Origin: Culex pipiens pallens
Taxonomy: Eukaryota; Arthropoda; Insecta; Diptera; Culicidae
DNA: 64,000 bases
NCBI RefSeq assembly: GCF_016801865.2
Contig: NC_068938.1
Span: 111,290,141-111,354,140, forward strand
Reading direction: 5' to 3'
Shown: piece by piece, positions 1-10,612 of the stretch
Layout of the letters: each line of letters begins with the position of its first letter
Position numbering within the stretch: the first letter of the stretch is position 1
Made by a program: the position numbers and the translations under genes
Notes under the pieces: model-generated
Database searches by the model: none
The model's input: the letters and a program-made list of their open reading frames with translations, nothing else
Told to the model about the DNA's origin: nothing

Positions 1-560
1 ACCACGGACAAGTTGGGGGCGCAGATTTGAGTGATTAGATAGAAAGTTTGACGGAAAAGATTTAATAACTTTTTGCCTATTTAGAATAAAGTTTCTCTTT
101 TAACCCTTTGGTATTCATAGTACATTTTAATTAACCTTTACTGAGGGCAAATTTGATGAATGGAACATGTAAAGCTGTTTAAATTTAGGGGCATAGCAAC
201 TGTTGAGTACCTTTTAGGGTGTAAAAACACTACTAAACTTTGTGGTGCAAATCTTGAGTTTTTTATTTAAACCTTTGAACAAATTAAAACATTGTTTAAA
301 TGCATAGTCTTTTTTTTGTAAAGGTCCAATAACAGTTTTTTTTTTCTTTTGCGGTCTTATTGCAACCGCTATGAGTCAGGGATATTCAAAAATACCAAAA
401 AAAATGTAACAAAAAAATAAAATTTTGTAAAACCTAATCAAAAGAGTCCAAAAATTCAGAAAAGAGGTAGATCCACATTAGATACATTCATTCAAAGTTA
501 CAGGGAATATGGCATTTCCAACAATTTCGCGATGTGTTCTTTAATAATTTTCGTCCAGTA
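1..560. other. AT-rich intronic sequence, nothing recognised
   Basis: No exon with plausible splice sites and no terminal repeats were found. By position it belongs to the intron downstream of Trim9 exon 5182-5283. The short open frames here look like chance frames in AT-rich DNA. Confidence 0.4.
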
Positions 561-561
561 A

Positions 562-1052
562 AGCCGTCAATGTAAATATTTTTCAAAGTTGTCGCCCCAT
601 CCCCTTTAAAATCGGTCAGAAAAATCAGAGGTTTTTTTTCAAGAAACTTCATAATTTTAATGGGAATACACTGCCAGTGTTCGCATAAATGTCCCATATG
701 CAAAAACAGCAAGCTGAGAAAAAGGCATCTGAAGTTTGGCCCACACATAAGGCTACGTGTAAAGTTTACGAGAAAAAACTGGATATCCTCCTGATTTCTT
801 GAACAAACTATTGAATGTTGTAGGCTTTTCAGAAAGAGCACAAGATTTTGAACCAAACTGCATCATTAACTCAAAAGCGATGAAAATTCGAATGGGACAT
901 TTATGCGATCAGGGGCAGTACAAGTCTAATCAACTGAAAACAATTTGAAATGCATTTTTCTGCTTTTCAAATCATATTTAACATGTCTAGAATCGATCTG
1001 ACTTTGGCAAGACTCGAGGGAAATAAACCTTAAAAAAATTTTAGCAACGGCC
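562..1052. repeat. degenerate member of a GGCCGTTGCAAA-ended dispersed repeat
   Basis: The left end reads AGCCGTCAATGTAAATATTT followed by TTCAAAG. The right end closes with TTTTAGCAACGGCC. These resemble, imperfectly, the ends of the clearer copy at 35716-36310 and the fragment at 10443. I infer an old, diverged inverted-repeat element; the boundaries are approximate. Confidence 0.35.
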
Positions 1053-1105
1053 TGAAACCGAAAATTGATCCAAAGACGAAAATGATAAATGAATTCTAAA
1101 ATGTA

Positions 1106-2598
1106 CAGTATGTAAAAAAAGTATTTACACCCCTTGGGCACTATGCACATTTTGTGATGAAACATGTAAACAATTTAAAGTTTGGCAGGAACCTAGTACT
1201 ACGTTTTGTTCAGAAACTCATGCCAAACATTTTGCTACAAAAAGCTCATGAAAAGATGATTTCTATAAAAAGTTATATAACAAATACTATTACGAAAATA
1301 AAAAAGGTGCAAAAAAAGTTTGTACACCTTTCGAAAAATTAACATAAATAATGTTATTTGTTGACAAATCACCATAAATCCAGTCTCCCAACTCCAAATA
1401 GGCATCCTTGACTGATTAAAAAAATAATTTGGATTGAATATAAAGTTTACTAACTACTTAGTATAAAAGTTTATATAACTCTGGAAATTCTATATAAAAC
1501 TTATCTAAACTTAATTTTGCAAACTTTTAATTCAACTAAATGTCAATATATTGCCATAGAATTGCTAAATAAACATTCTGGAGTGGGTATAACACCGTTT
1601 TGGGGGTATTTGTATCGATAGAATAGATTTTTTGTTGGAATTTCGTACCAACCCGGAATTACGTCGTCGGAAAATCCGCCGGCATCTGAACCGGTCCACA
1701 ATTCACAATTCAACCTATTTGGCATCAGAAAGGGCATAAAATTTCCGATCTTTTGATACCCATATATCCAGGTTTTCTATAAAACCCACGTTTTTAAATA
1801 CCTAAGCAAAAACGGTGTTATGGTTTCGTTTGAGCAACCTGCCAAAAATGTATGGAATTTCATAATTTTTGTTCTCGTGGATCAAACTTACTTTTTGCCC
1901 AGGTATTTAAAAACGTAGGTTTAAAAGAAAACCTAGATGTATGGGTATCAAAAGACCGGAAATGTTATGCCCTTTCCGATTCCACATAGGTTGACTTGTG
2001 AATCGTGGACCGGTTCGGATGCCGGCGAATTTTCCTACGACGTAATTCCGGGTTGGTACGAAATTCCAACGAAAAATCTATTCTATCGATACAAATACCC
2101 CAAAAACGGTGTTATACCCACTCCAAAATGTTTATTTAGCAATTCCATGGTAATATATTGACATTTAGTTGAATTAAAAGTTTGCAAAATTAAGTTTAGA
2201 TAAGTTTTATATAGAATTTCCAGAGTTATATAAACTTTTATACTAAGTAGTTAGTAAACTTTATATTCAATCCAAATTATTTTTTTAATCAGTCAAGGAT
2301 GCCTATTTGGAGTTGGGAGACTGGAGTTATGGTGATTTGTCAACAAATAACATTATTTATGTTAATTTTTCGAAAGGTGTACAAACTTTTTTTGCACCTT
2401 TTTTATTTTCGTAGTAGTATTTGTTATATAACTTTTTATAGAAATCATCTTTTCATGAGCTTTTTGTAGCAAAATGTTTGGCATGAGTTTCTGAACAAAA
2501 CGTAGTACTAGGTTCCTGTCAAACTTTAAATTGTTTACATGTTTCATCACAAAATGTGCATAGTGCCCAAGGGGTGTAAATACTTTTTTTACATACTG
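1106..2598. mobile_element. 1493-bp Tc1/mariner-type foldback element, copy 1
   Basis: The ends read CAGTATG and CATACTG and are flanked by TA on both sides (1104-1105, 2599-2600), the target duplication of the Tc1/mariner superfamily. Two arms of roughly 700 bp are near-perfect reverse complements around a unique loop at about 1804-1900. No transposase is encoded. Each arm holds an uninterrupted GC-richer frame (minus 1543-1737, plus 1937-2161, 64-74 codons) with shared core WTGSDAG. The second copy at 24428-25920 has exactly the same length, with the loop in the opposite orientation. Mobilisation in trans by a Tc1-like transposase is inferred. Confidence 0.85.
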
Positions 2599-2818
2599 TA
2601 TTTTACAATAATTCAAATCTTTTTCTAGCATAAAATAGTAGGATGCTGTATGAAAATGAAATAAACCAAGCAATATTTTTTGCAAAAATCTCGAGGTAAA
2701 ACAATGGAAATGTTATTTATTCTGGAAGGTTGGTTGCTTTGCGCTCTTAAGAAACTTTTTTACACAATGAAAGATTGAATAAATAGAAGGAAGTTTAATA
2801 AGTTTTACCAAATAATAT

Positions 2819-3243
2819 CCCGGGCAGACGGTAATAAAATAAATTAAAAAAAATAATAACAGGAAGTGTTATGAAATCTTCTTTAAAATTCAATTTTAGC
2901 ATAAGAGTTTATTAACAGTTAATGTTATCATAACAATATTTGCTATTGGTCTGATATTGGTTGCAAACCAAAACAACTGGGGAATATATTTTTTTGTTGT
3001 GGAAGAATACCGCCAACTGTTATTGGGATGATCGGATTAGTTGTTAAAATAACAAAAAATAATAACAAAATTTGTTGGAAAAATAACTAAAAATGTTATT
3101 AGTTTTAACAATAACAATCCAATAACAAAAAAAAAACATAACGACGAATAACAAATCTTGTTATAAATGACAAAAAATGTGATTGGCCTAATATTTTCAA
3201 ATATCAAAAAAAGTTATTCCCAAGTTATTTTCGTCTGCTCGGG
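2819..3243. mobile_element. MITE with CCCGRGCAGACG ends, copy 1
   Basis: Terminal inverted repeats read CCCGGGCAGACGGTAATAA at the left and TTATTTTCGTCTGCTCGGG at the right. The interior is rich in AATAACA/TGTTATT words and partly self-complementary. A second copy in inverted orientation lies at 7278-7724. There is no coding capacity. The target duplication could not be fixed, so the superfamily is left open. Confidence 0.7.
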
Positions 3244-3248
3244 ATTAA

Positions 3249-3880
3249 GGGGTTACATACATGTTGTAGAAAATCGCAAAATTTCATATTGCAAAAAAAA
3301 TAATTAAATCTTCTAAAAAGATGTTTTTCAATCACTCCAGAAAGTTTCATAAAGATATTTCATGATTAAACTGAGTAAGAGACGATTTAAGCTCACAATT
3401 TTGCCATGCGCAAAGCGAACTGTAAAAGCTTTTGTTCGTTTTCTCTAAACACCGAGTTGATTTAAGGATGCCACGATATCTCGGGATAGACCAAATTGGC
3501 TGAAATTTGAGGTGAAGACCCGTGTGCATGACGAAGCCCGATTTTTTAATTTTGCTTTTTAAAAAATTACTAAAATCAAAAACTGACGATTTTTTATATG
3601 AAAAGGAATAAAATATTTTTATCTTCTTTTTAAATGAAGTTTTTGAAAATCAGCCTTCGTCATGCACACAGAATTGGTTCAACGAGTCTTCACTAAAATT
3701 TTGAGCCGATTTGGTCGAAGCACTGTTTAGATATCGTGGCACCCGTTTTTTAAAACTGCTAACTGTTTTGGTAATAGATGGAAATGTATATTTTAGTGCC
3801 CTGTAAACAGATTTAAAAAAAATAAGTGTGTGTTCATACCAACCTCTTACTTTTTTGCCGATTTACATGTTTGTAACCCC
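3249..3880. mobile_element. 632-bp MITE at a TTAA target
   Basis: The element is bounded by TTAA (3245-3248 and 3881-3884). Its ends are GGGGTTACATACATGT and ACATGTTTGTAACCCC. An internal inverted pair built on GTGTGCATGACGAAG lies near 3520 and 3655. There is no coding capacity. The TTAA duplication suggests piggyBac-type mobilisation, though the G-rich 5' terminus is not the CC start usual for that family. It sits 5 bp from the preceding MITE. Confidence 0.7.
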
Positions 3881-3884
3881 TTAA

Positions 3885-5181
3885 GTAAAAAATAGAGTTT
3901 TCAATACAAATAAATACTTAAAAAAATAAGTTTATTGATTTCATTAGTATGATTATTTAGAATTTACAAATTTGGCTCAAATTCATTCATATATGCATTT
4001 TTTTATTTAAATACTATCAACAGATTAATTATCAAATGGATTGTTAAATACGCGCAGCAAAATATTAATTTCTACACCAGCATAATCTCGGCTAATTCTG
4101 TTTCTATGTACAAATACCGCCATTAAACTGAACCACTTTGTGGCGTATCGAGCCAGCCAGCTGTTTTCGCAAGAGAAAGAACGGCCAATCCGGCCTGCAT
4201 ACCACAATGCGTTTGGTTTTTCGATTTTCCGAAAATCTCTGCCTTTGGCCATCCAAACAACGTGCAACGATCCGGCAACACTTTTTTGCCTAAGCCGATC
4301 CCCCGACCGAAAGTTTTTGATGGCGGCGGCGAATGGATTTATTCAATATTTATGAAAGCCTCGGAAAAATAACATTCGTTAGGCGACGCGTCGCTCACTG
4401 TGGCCAGTCGTTTATGCTCTCTTTTTGCAAATATATATTTTGTATATGGTGGCGAGCCACGACGCACCAGCCAGGATTCCCTCGAGGATGCCAGCAACGA
4501 GGCCGATATGGAGTTAAATCGAACGTTTTTTTTTTGTGACCGAGTGCGTGTTGTTTAGATGGCCATTTGGCTTTCACGGCTCCTGATGCGACTTCTGGCG
4601 ATGCTGCTCCAGGGGAGATAAACATGGGATATGATCGGAACCGGAACAAAGTAGCTGCCATCGTGCGGCGCGGAAAGTGGCCAGTGCTGATAAGCTTGAT
4701 TTTGAAGGGGAAGGTATATTTAATTTGTGTCTATTTTTGTTTAGAATTTAAACCCTCTCCCTCTCTTTTAAAAATTAAGCGAAGGCTTGTAAATATGTGG
4801 ACCAACAGTAAAAAAAAGTAAAGCGAAATGATAAACCCCGATTAAAAAAAAACAGTTTAAAACTCGACAACATGAACCTTCATCGGTGCGCCGTAACTAA
4901 TCGCTCTTTTTCTCCATGGCCACCGATAGCTGAACACTGGAAGCCATACATCGTGTACCGAAATTGCTACTCTGTTGCTTCCAATCCAGCAGTGACCCAC
5001 CATGCTTGTGGCTATTTCACGGTGCCCATTTGAGCCACATGTGGACTACACGACCGATGTCACCGGATAGGCCACAAATCGGATCATACCCTCTGTCCTG
5101 ACCTGTCCCGGCTCAGCCCAACCGGTAGTCGTGCAACAAATGCGAAGCAATCAAGTAAAATTAAATTTAAGTACCGCGTAC
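3885..5181. other. Trim9: intronic sequence downstream of Trim9 exon 5182-5283
   Basis: GC content rises over about 4080-5150 but no exon with both splice sites in a Trim9-like frame was found. The short frames around 4025-4820 lack recognisable domains. It may hold regulatory sequence; nothing specific is supported. Confidence 0.35.
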
Positions 5182-5283
5182 CTGTAAAAACGCCGCACTA
5201 TCAGTCTCTTTTAACGCTTCGATGCAGAACTGTATTAATCCTGTGGTTTGCTGGAGCTTCCCTGTACAACTCGCTTGTTGATC
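5182..5283 (-). CDS. Trim9: Trim9 coding exon, end of coiled coil (34 codons)
   Basis: Minus-strand exon of 102 bp, phase 0 at both ends. The acceptor is a T/C tract ending CCCCACACAG at 5284; the donor is CAG|GTACGC at 5182. It encodes 34 residues including LQQTTGLIQFCIEALKETD and ending AAFLQ, which closely resembles the segment linking coiled coil and COS box in TRIM9/TRIM67 (class I TRIM E3 ligases). In known members this region mediates dimerisation and microtubule association; fly Trim9 acts in axon branching downstream of Netrin signalling. It is 80 bp downstream of exon 5364-5495. The following exons (COS, FN3, SPRY) are not in the window, so the protein is partial. The family call is from recalled motifs and is strong; TRIM67 rather than TRIM9 cannot be excluded. 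Confidence 0.88.
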
Positions 5284-5363
5284 CTGTGTGGGGAAAAAAA
5301 AAGTGGAACACGAAACCGTTAGAAGGACAAATTGTGGGCGCTGTGGCGGTTACTACCGTGTAC

Positions 5364-5495
5364 CTTTAACGTCCTAATTTTGGTATCTTTGTCCTGTCGG
5401 ATGGCCTCCAGTAGGACTTCCCTCCGGGCGTGTATCGCCTCTATCAACGCTTCACACTGCGCCGTCACTAGCCGCTCGAACTCGATGCAGGATTC
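5364..5495 (-). CDS. Trim9: Trim9 coding exon, coiled coil (44 codons)
   Basis: Minus-strand exon of 132 bp, phase 0 at both ends. The acceptor is TTCTCTGCTTTCCATCCAG and the donor is AAG|GTACAC. The 44 residues contain FERLVTAQCEALIEAI and then a charged helical stretch ending DTKIRTLK, matching the coiled coil of TRIM9-like proteins with its Cys-(Asp/Glu)-Ala-Leu core. It splices to exon 5182-5283 across an 80-bp intron and from exon 14355-14450 across an 8.86-kb intron filled with transposons. The frame stays open across both junctions, which is good evidence of a real multi-exon gene. The opposite-strand frame here is a shadow. Confidence 0.88.
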
Positions 5496-6386
5496 CTGGA
5501 TGGAAAGCAGAGAAGATCATGAGATAGTACAGTGGTCAAATGCAAATCTTTTTAAGAATTTATGGAAATTTTAGAACCTACAGTTTTGAATTGAATCTAA
5601 ATTAAACAAACAATCAAATATAACAAAAAATACAATACAAAGGTGGAAAAGCATATATGCATATATGAAATCTGTGAATTTGATTTTGGAATGTATGTGT
5701 ACATGCAATATAATGCAATGTTAAACTATGGTTCATCAAATTTATTTCAGTTTGCCAATTTCCCAATTCTGAGCATGAAGCAAAACAGTGGGCAAGCAAG
5801 CAACAATCTTCCCAATCTCAAGTTTCTTCTTAGAGTTGCTCTATTGAGAATTATTGTCTTGGTCAAAAATTTCACTGACTTAAATGTGTTTGGTTTTTTT
5901 ATTTTGATAGTCACTTTTAATTTTTCACAATAAAAGGGATTTTTGTTTGAAAATTGGTCAAAGTTGAATCCCAAAACATTTCATTTTTCAAATGATTTAT
6001 AAAGGCATGTGAAACATATAAAAAAAATCTAAGGCTAAATATTAAGAGACCAAAAATTGATAGGAAAATTAATTGTCTATTACTATATGTTGGGTTCCCA
6101 CAGAACCACCAGCCGTTCTAACAATTTCGCGAATCGCTGTGTGATGACCAAATTTTCCATTTCGTTAAGTTTGGATTTTTGCCTTCGTAACGGAGGTAAA
6201 GTTATCCCATGAATCGACATGTAATCAAAATACCTTTCAAATGAGTCTAGAAATGTGAAGATCTGACAAACCTGCTTCAAGTTATGACCACTTAAAATTC
6301 TGAAAGGTATCATTCTCAGTCAGCCATTTGGCGGCCATGTTTGTTTAAGAAAAACATTCAAATCTTGATTCAGAATGTATCAATCA
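5496..6386. other. Trim9: Trim9 intron, mostly unique AT-rich sequence
   Basis: Left part of the 8.86-kb intron between exons 14355-14450 and 5364-5495. Near 6190-6300 is a stretch (atgaatcgacatgtaatc, gatctgacaaacc) vaguely like part of the dispersed repeat at 22670-23239. No exon or complete element was recognised. Confidence 0.35.
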
Positions 6387-7833
6387 TAGGGCGTCCAATT
6401 TTCCCGGGTTTTGAATTTCCCGGGAAACGGGAAAAATATTTTTTAAATCCCGGGAATTCCCGGGATCCCGGGAAATTATTAAAGCTGTCATAAAATCTAT
6501 GTTTTCATAATATTTGATATGTTTTCAAGCTTAAAATCATAAAATAAGCAGAATAATATTAATTAGTGACGATCTAAACAAGGACGACCGTTTTGAAATA
6601 GCTTAAAAGAAATTATTTTTTTTTATCCTCTGGATTTGGATTTTAAATGAACTTAAATTTTTAATTCAAATGTGATTCAAATTAAATAAGTGTTTTAAAT
6701 GAATATATTTCTTTTATATATTTTTTATATGACATGACTACAAAAGCTCGAAAATTTTCTTTGAAAATGTCTAAAAAAACAATAAGCGACAACAAATAAA
6801 ATGATTCCAGCCAATGTTAAATTTTAGATAAGTTTTGAATTTCTTGTTTTATATAAAACATATTTTACAAATTATCTTTATGTTACTACCGCCAACTGAT
6901 GAAAATCAGGACTACAGTCTGAATAGGTACAGGAGATTTTAGAGGAATATAATTGGAAATCGAATACTAGGAATTATAATGATCTGTTCCTGTTTGAACC
7001 GAAGTCATTATGCAAAAAATGGCTTCAATAGCTGTCTTAATTCGTTACATTTGTCCTGATTTGCCCCAGATTTTGCCGGTATTTGATGAAAAATAATTTA
7101 ATAGGATATTTTTTTAAATTTAATATCCTAAATATAAGTAAATATAATACTCTTTTTTTTATTTTTTTGAGATTTTAATGCTTTGAAATTCGTATCGCTT
7201 ACTATGTATTCAACTGTTCATCTATTTCTACAACCAAATCTGAATTTTCAGACCAAAATTTGTTTTTTTTTTCAATTCCCGAGCAGACGGAAATAACTTG
7301 GGAATAACAATTTTTGATGTTTGAAAATACTAGGCCAATAACATTTTATGTTATTTATAACAAGTTTTGTTATTCGCCGTTATGATTTTTTTGTTATTGG
7401 ATTGTTATTGTAATAACAGACTAACATCATGTTTAGTTATTCTTCGAACAAATCTATGTTATTATTTTTTGTTATTTTAACAACTAATCCGATCATCCCA
7501 ATAACAGTTTGAGATATTCTTCCATAACAAAAAATGTTATTCCTAAGTTGTTTTGGCTTGCAATCAATATCATACCAATAACAAATTTTGTTATGATAAC
7601 ATAAACTGTTAGTAAACTCTTATGCAAAATTGGATTTTGCAAGAATACTCCATAACACTTTCTGTTATTTTAACAGTATTTGTTATTGAAATGGCATGAA
7701 TTTAGTTATTACCGTCTGTTCGGGTTTCGGGATTTCCCGGGACAAATTACAAAAAATCCCGGGATTCGGGAATTCCCGGTTTTAGAAAAATCCCGGGATT
7801 TTTGTCCCGGGAATTCCCGGGATGGACGCACTA
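6387..7833. mobile_element. non-autonomous hAT-like element, copy A
   Basis: The ends are TAGGGCGTCCA and TGGACGCACTA, fitting the YARNG start typical of hAT elements. The flanks carry a perfect 8-bp duplication, ATCAATCA (6379-6386 and 7834-7841), the hAT target length. Both subterminal regions are packed with repeats of CCCGGGAATT type (6405-6475, 7725-7823). There is no transposase. A MITE at 7278-7724 is nested inside. A relative with the same ends is at 45378-47028. Confidence 0.82.
7278..7724. mobile_element. MITE with CCCGRGCAGACG ends, copy 2, nested in hAT-like element
   Basis: Begins CCCGAGCAGACGGAAATAAC and ends TTATTACCGTCTGTTCGGG. The interior is the reverse complement of the copy at 2819-3243, with the same TAACA-rich words. 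It interrupts the right subterminal CCCGGG cluster of the host element, so it inserted later. Its own CCCG ends resemble the host's subterminal repeats, which may have helped targeting; that is a guess. Confidence 0.7.
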
Positions 7834-7909
7834 ATCAATCATAAAAGTGATATCTTTGTGTTGTTTGCAGAAGCATTTTACAAATCGTAATTAATTTTTC
7901 ATTTCAATT

Positions 7910-9674
7910 CAATTCAATTCGGTTTTATTTGTGAATAATCAAGTTACAATGAGTTCATTTAGGTGCACAACAGAGTTTTGGTGTTCCTTTCAGCTGTGTT
8001 TAAATCGTTATTCAATCGAAAAATTATTACTTATAACTATGGAATAGACAAGAGTAAGAAAAAGTTTTCAAAAAACTTACAGAAAGTGCAATTGGAAAAG
8101 GATAGATAGAGAGAAAGCTTAAAACTAGATCACAGACAAAAATAATCAATTATAGATGTGCTTGATCATCAGCTCCCCGAGGGCCAGAAATTGCTCCGCC
8201 TTGTTACGGCAGCTCCGAAACCGCGTCATCATCTCCCCCGCGAGAGCAAAGAACTCCGGCAGGGAAAAGAGATCTTCCCCGGTGACTCCTTGCTGGGCCG
8301 CATCGCCGCTACCGGCAGCGACCACGCTGGCAAACGAACGCCCCCATCCAGGAGGGATCGCTGGGTTGTCCGCTGGAACCGTACGCTGTCCAGCTGCAGG
8401 AACGGCTGCGTTCGTACTTCGCTGAGGAGAGTGAGACGCTGCTGCTTTCTTCTTCCTCTTTTCCTGCTCCTCGAGGTAGGCCTTGCGCGCGACGCATCCG
8501 CGGTAATTGCCGGTATGGTTGCCGTCACAGTTCGCGCACTTTACGCGCGGCTTGGTTTGTTCTGCCTTGTCCCCCAAGTCCGCCTTTCGTGGCAGTGCGC
8601 ACGCCTCCGAGAGGTGTGACTCACCGCACTTCACGCAGCGGGGCCGGAGATTGCAGTTCCGCGAGCCGTGGCCGAATTTCTGGCAACGGTGGCATTGCGC
8701 TACGTCCGTCGGGTTCTTGGTGTAAAACCGCCAGTTTACCCAAAAACCGTCCAACGTCTTAATCCGCCGCAGGTCTTGGATCTTGACGGTGCCGCGGTCG
8801 AAGTACAACAGGTACAGGGTATGCGTACCCGTGACTGTTGTCTTTCGCGAGAGCACTTTTATCTCCCGTGGCTTTATTCCCGCGTTCGAGAGGTGTCGCT
8901 TCAGGTCGGCGATCGGACGGTCTTGGTAACCCTGCAAGACCACCTTAACAGGGGGCTTCTCTGGGTCGTATGTGTAGAAGTTGAAGTTGCTATGCTTCAG
9001 TTCTTCAAGCACCAGGTCGAAATCTTTTCTGTTCAGTGTGATCACTTGCACTGCCGACTTACCGATTTTCAGACAATATCCGAGGCCTTCCAGCAACTCG
9101 TCAACATCGTCCGCCAACGTGTCCAAAACAAAAATTGGAGGTGGTCTTCGTTCCGTTGGAGAATTGTTCTTTTTTGACTTCGGCACTTTTTTCCGTGCAC
9201 GACCATCATCGTCGTCGTCGTCGTCGGTAGTGCTGCTACCGTCGGTGTTGTTGTTGTTGTTGTTGTTTTCTTCGTCGTCGCTCAGCATCTGGAACTCGTT
9301 CCTGATGGGAATGTTGGCGGATGTCGATGTGCCACTGGTCGTGGCACCGGAAGTACCTGAACGGGTTCGCACTGGTGATCTTGGAACATATCCAGGATGT
9401 AGTAACTTTTTGTCGATTCCTTCTGCGCTCACTCTCCCCTGCGCGATGGCGGTCGACACGGCGTTGGTTTGTTTACCTTTTTGCACACGGCCGGTAGACG
9501 AACTTCGCGGGTTTTTCGAGGCCGCACTCGAACTGCCACGGCCACGGCCGGCCCTTGGCATGCTGGTGGAGCAAACTCGCGGCTAATCACGGTAAACTAC
9601 GGCGAAAAAAATCGAAAAAACGATGGAGCACTGAGCACTTGACTGCTGCTTACTCTCGTGCGTACACGGAGGTG
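7910..9674 (-). mobile_element. ORF1-only LINE-like retroelement, copy 1 (half-LINE)
   Basis: Minus-strand unit of about 1765 bp. It starts ACCTCCGTGTACGCACG, has a 5' UTR of about 110 bp, one 471-codon gag-like frame, a 3' UTR of about 235 bp, and a tail of AATTG repeats. A perfect 16-bp target-site duplication, ATTTTTCATTTCAATT, flanks it (7894-7909 and 9675-9690), so this is a complete retrotransposed unit. No endonuclease or reverse transcriptase lies between the ORF1 stop and the tail. Copy 2 at 10613-12384 has the same ends and layout in opposite orientation. I infer a non-autonomous element mobilised in trans, comparable to mammalian HAL1. Confidence 0.88.
8146..9561 (-). CDS. ORF1 gag-like nucleic-acid-binding protein (471 aa) of ORF1-only element, copy 1
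   Basis: Intact frame of 471 codons. An N-terminal basic, Gly/Ser-rich part leads to an acidic low-complexity stretch near residues 97-120 (runs of Asn, then Asp). A PRE_C2HC-like domain follows near 140-290 (motifs PPIFVLDTLADDVDELLE and FYTYD). Then come three CCHC zinc knuckles near 290-360: CHRCQKFGHGSRNC, CVKCGESHLSEAC and CANCDGNHTGNYRGC. This order is typical of Jockey-clade ORF1 proteins, which bind element RNA in ribonucleoprotein particles. The start codon is the first ATG after the short 5' UTR. It differs from the copy 2 protein at about 16 of 471 positions, with all knuckle Cys/His conserved. No ORF2 follows. Other frames here are shadows. Confidence 0.92.
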   Translation of the reverse strand: MPRAGRGRGSSSAASKNPRSSSTGRVQKGKQTNAVSTAIAQGRVSAEGIDKKLLHPGYVPRSPVRTRSGTSGATTSGTSTSANIPIRNEFQMLSDDEENNNNNNNTDGSSTTDDDDDDDGRARKKVPKSKKNNSPTERRPPPIFVLDTLADDVDELLEGLGYCLKIGKSAVQVITLNRKDFDLVLEELKHSNFNFYTYDPEKPPVKVVLQGYQDRPIADLKRHLSNAGIKPREIKVLSRKTTVTGTHTLYLLYFDRGTVKIQDLRRIKTLDGFWVNWRFYTKNPTDVAQCHRCQKFGHGSRNCNLRPRCVKCGESHLSEACALPRKADLGDKAEQTKPRVKCANCDGNHTGNYRGCVARKAYLEEQEKRKKKAAASHSPQRSTNAAVPAAGQRTVPADNPAIPPGWGRSFASVVAAGSGDAAQQGVTGEDLFSLPEFFALAGEMMTRFRSCRNKAEQFLALGELMIKHIYN

Positions 9675-9690
9675 ATTTTTCATTTCAATT

Positions 9691-10442
9691 TACCATTTCT
9701 GGACCCTAAATTCAGAACCATCATTGACAGTCATTGCCCCAAGAGTGAATGACACCATCTACGTCTTTAATTGATATTTATGTACTTTTTGGATGCCGTA
9801 TTTTTGTTTTAGGTTGGTTCCTTACAAGGGATGGAAGAGGAGACGAAACACGCAAACAAAATCGCTCCCAAACTTTTCGAAAAAATCAATCAGTATATAT
9901 TTTTTTTTGTGATTCTCATTGTTAGCACCACTTAAATCAATTTATTTTGTTTTGTTTACAAGCATTGTTCATCTACGAATCTACGTGACAGGTTATTTTT
10001 GGCCGTGTGACATTAAACCTGCCAGTGTAGTAGTGAATCGATGTTCCGCCGAATAATCCCTGTGATGATTTTTTCCTTATACCGATTTTTCGTGCGCGAG
10101 AGAGGAGATCTAAGTTACCTTCCGATTTTTCTCTTGATGAGCATCACAAGATATTCTCTTGATGAAGATTTTTCCATCGCTGTTCCTTACTAAAACCATG
10201 TTTGATGTTAGATGTCAATTATTTCTCGATCCTTCAAGTGACACATTTTTGGTAAGGAGTGAGGAGGACACCAAACACGTAAGTGAATCAAGTTAGTTTC
10301 TAGCATCAATTTTTGAGAGATAAATGATGAAACAATGATTTTTTTAATACAGTTTTGAGCTCCTGTTCTATTTGCCGTAAACAATATCTTATTTGCATTT
10401 CCATTCCAATGTTTATGACTATCAAATAAAATGCTTTTTACA
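9691..10442. other. spacer between the two ORF1-only elements
   Basis: About 750 bp of AT-rich intronic DNA. It separates the two inverted elements, so copy 1, spacer and copy 2 form a large palindrome of about 1.77-kb arms. No gene was recognised. Confidence 0.4.
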
Positions 10443-10598
10443 GTAAGGCCGTTGCAAATATTATACAAAGTTTATGTCACATATTTAGCATGTTTGGGCC
10501 CGTTTGAAAATATTTTGTTTTTTTTTCTGAAATTTCTGGATCAATTTTCTACGATTTGTGGTTCTCGAGATTTCACAGTTTGAAAATTGAGGATTTTT
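10443..10598. repeat. fragment of the GGCCGTTGCAAA repeat, interrupted by ORF1-only copy 2
   Basis: Begins AAGGCCGTTGCAAATATTA and continues with ATATTTAGCATGTTTG, matching in order the left end and an interior segment of the element at 35716-36310. The right part is not visible: ORF1-only copy 2 inserts at 10599. Confidence 0.5.
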
Positions 10599-10612
10599 TT
10601 AATATTTTTTAC

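Noticed and set aside
4025..4821. Cluster of short frames in a GC-richer segment as a possible Trim9 downstream exon
   Set aside because: No frame continues the Trim9 protein and no matching acceptor/donor pair was found.
8156..9586. Plus-strand frames of up to 201 codons across ORF1-only copy 1
   Set aside because: Shadows of the minus-strand gag frame; the same shadows occur inverted over copy 2.
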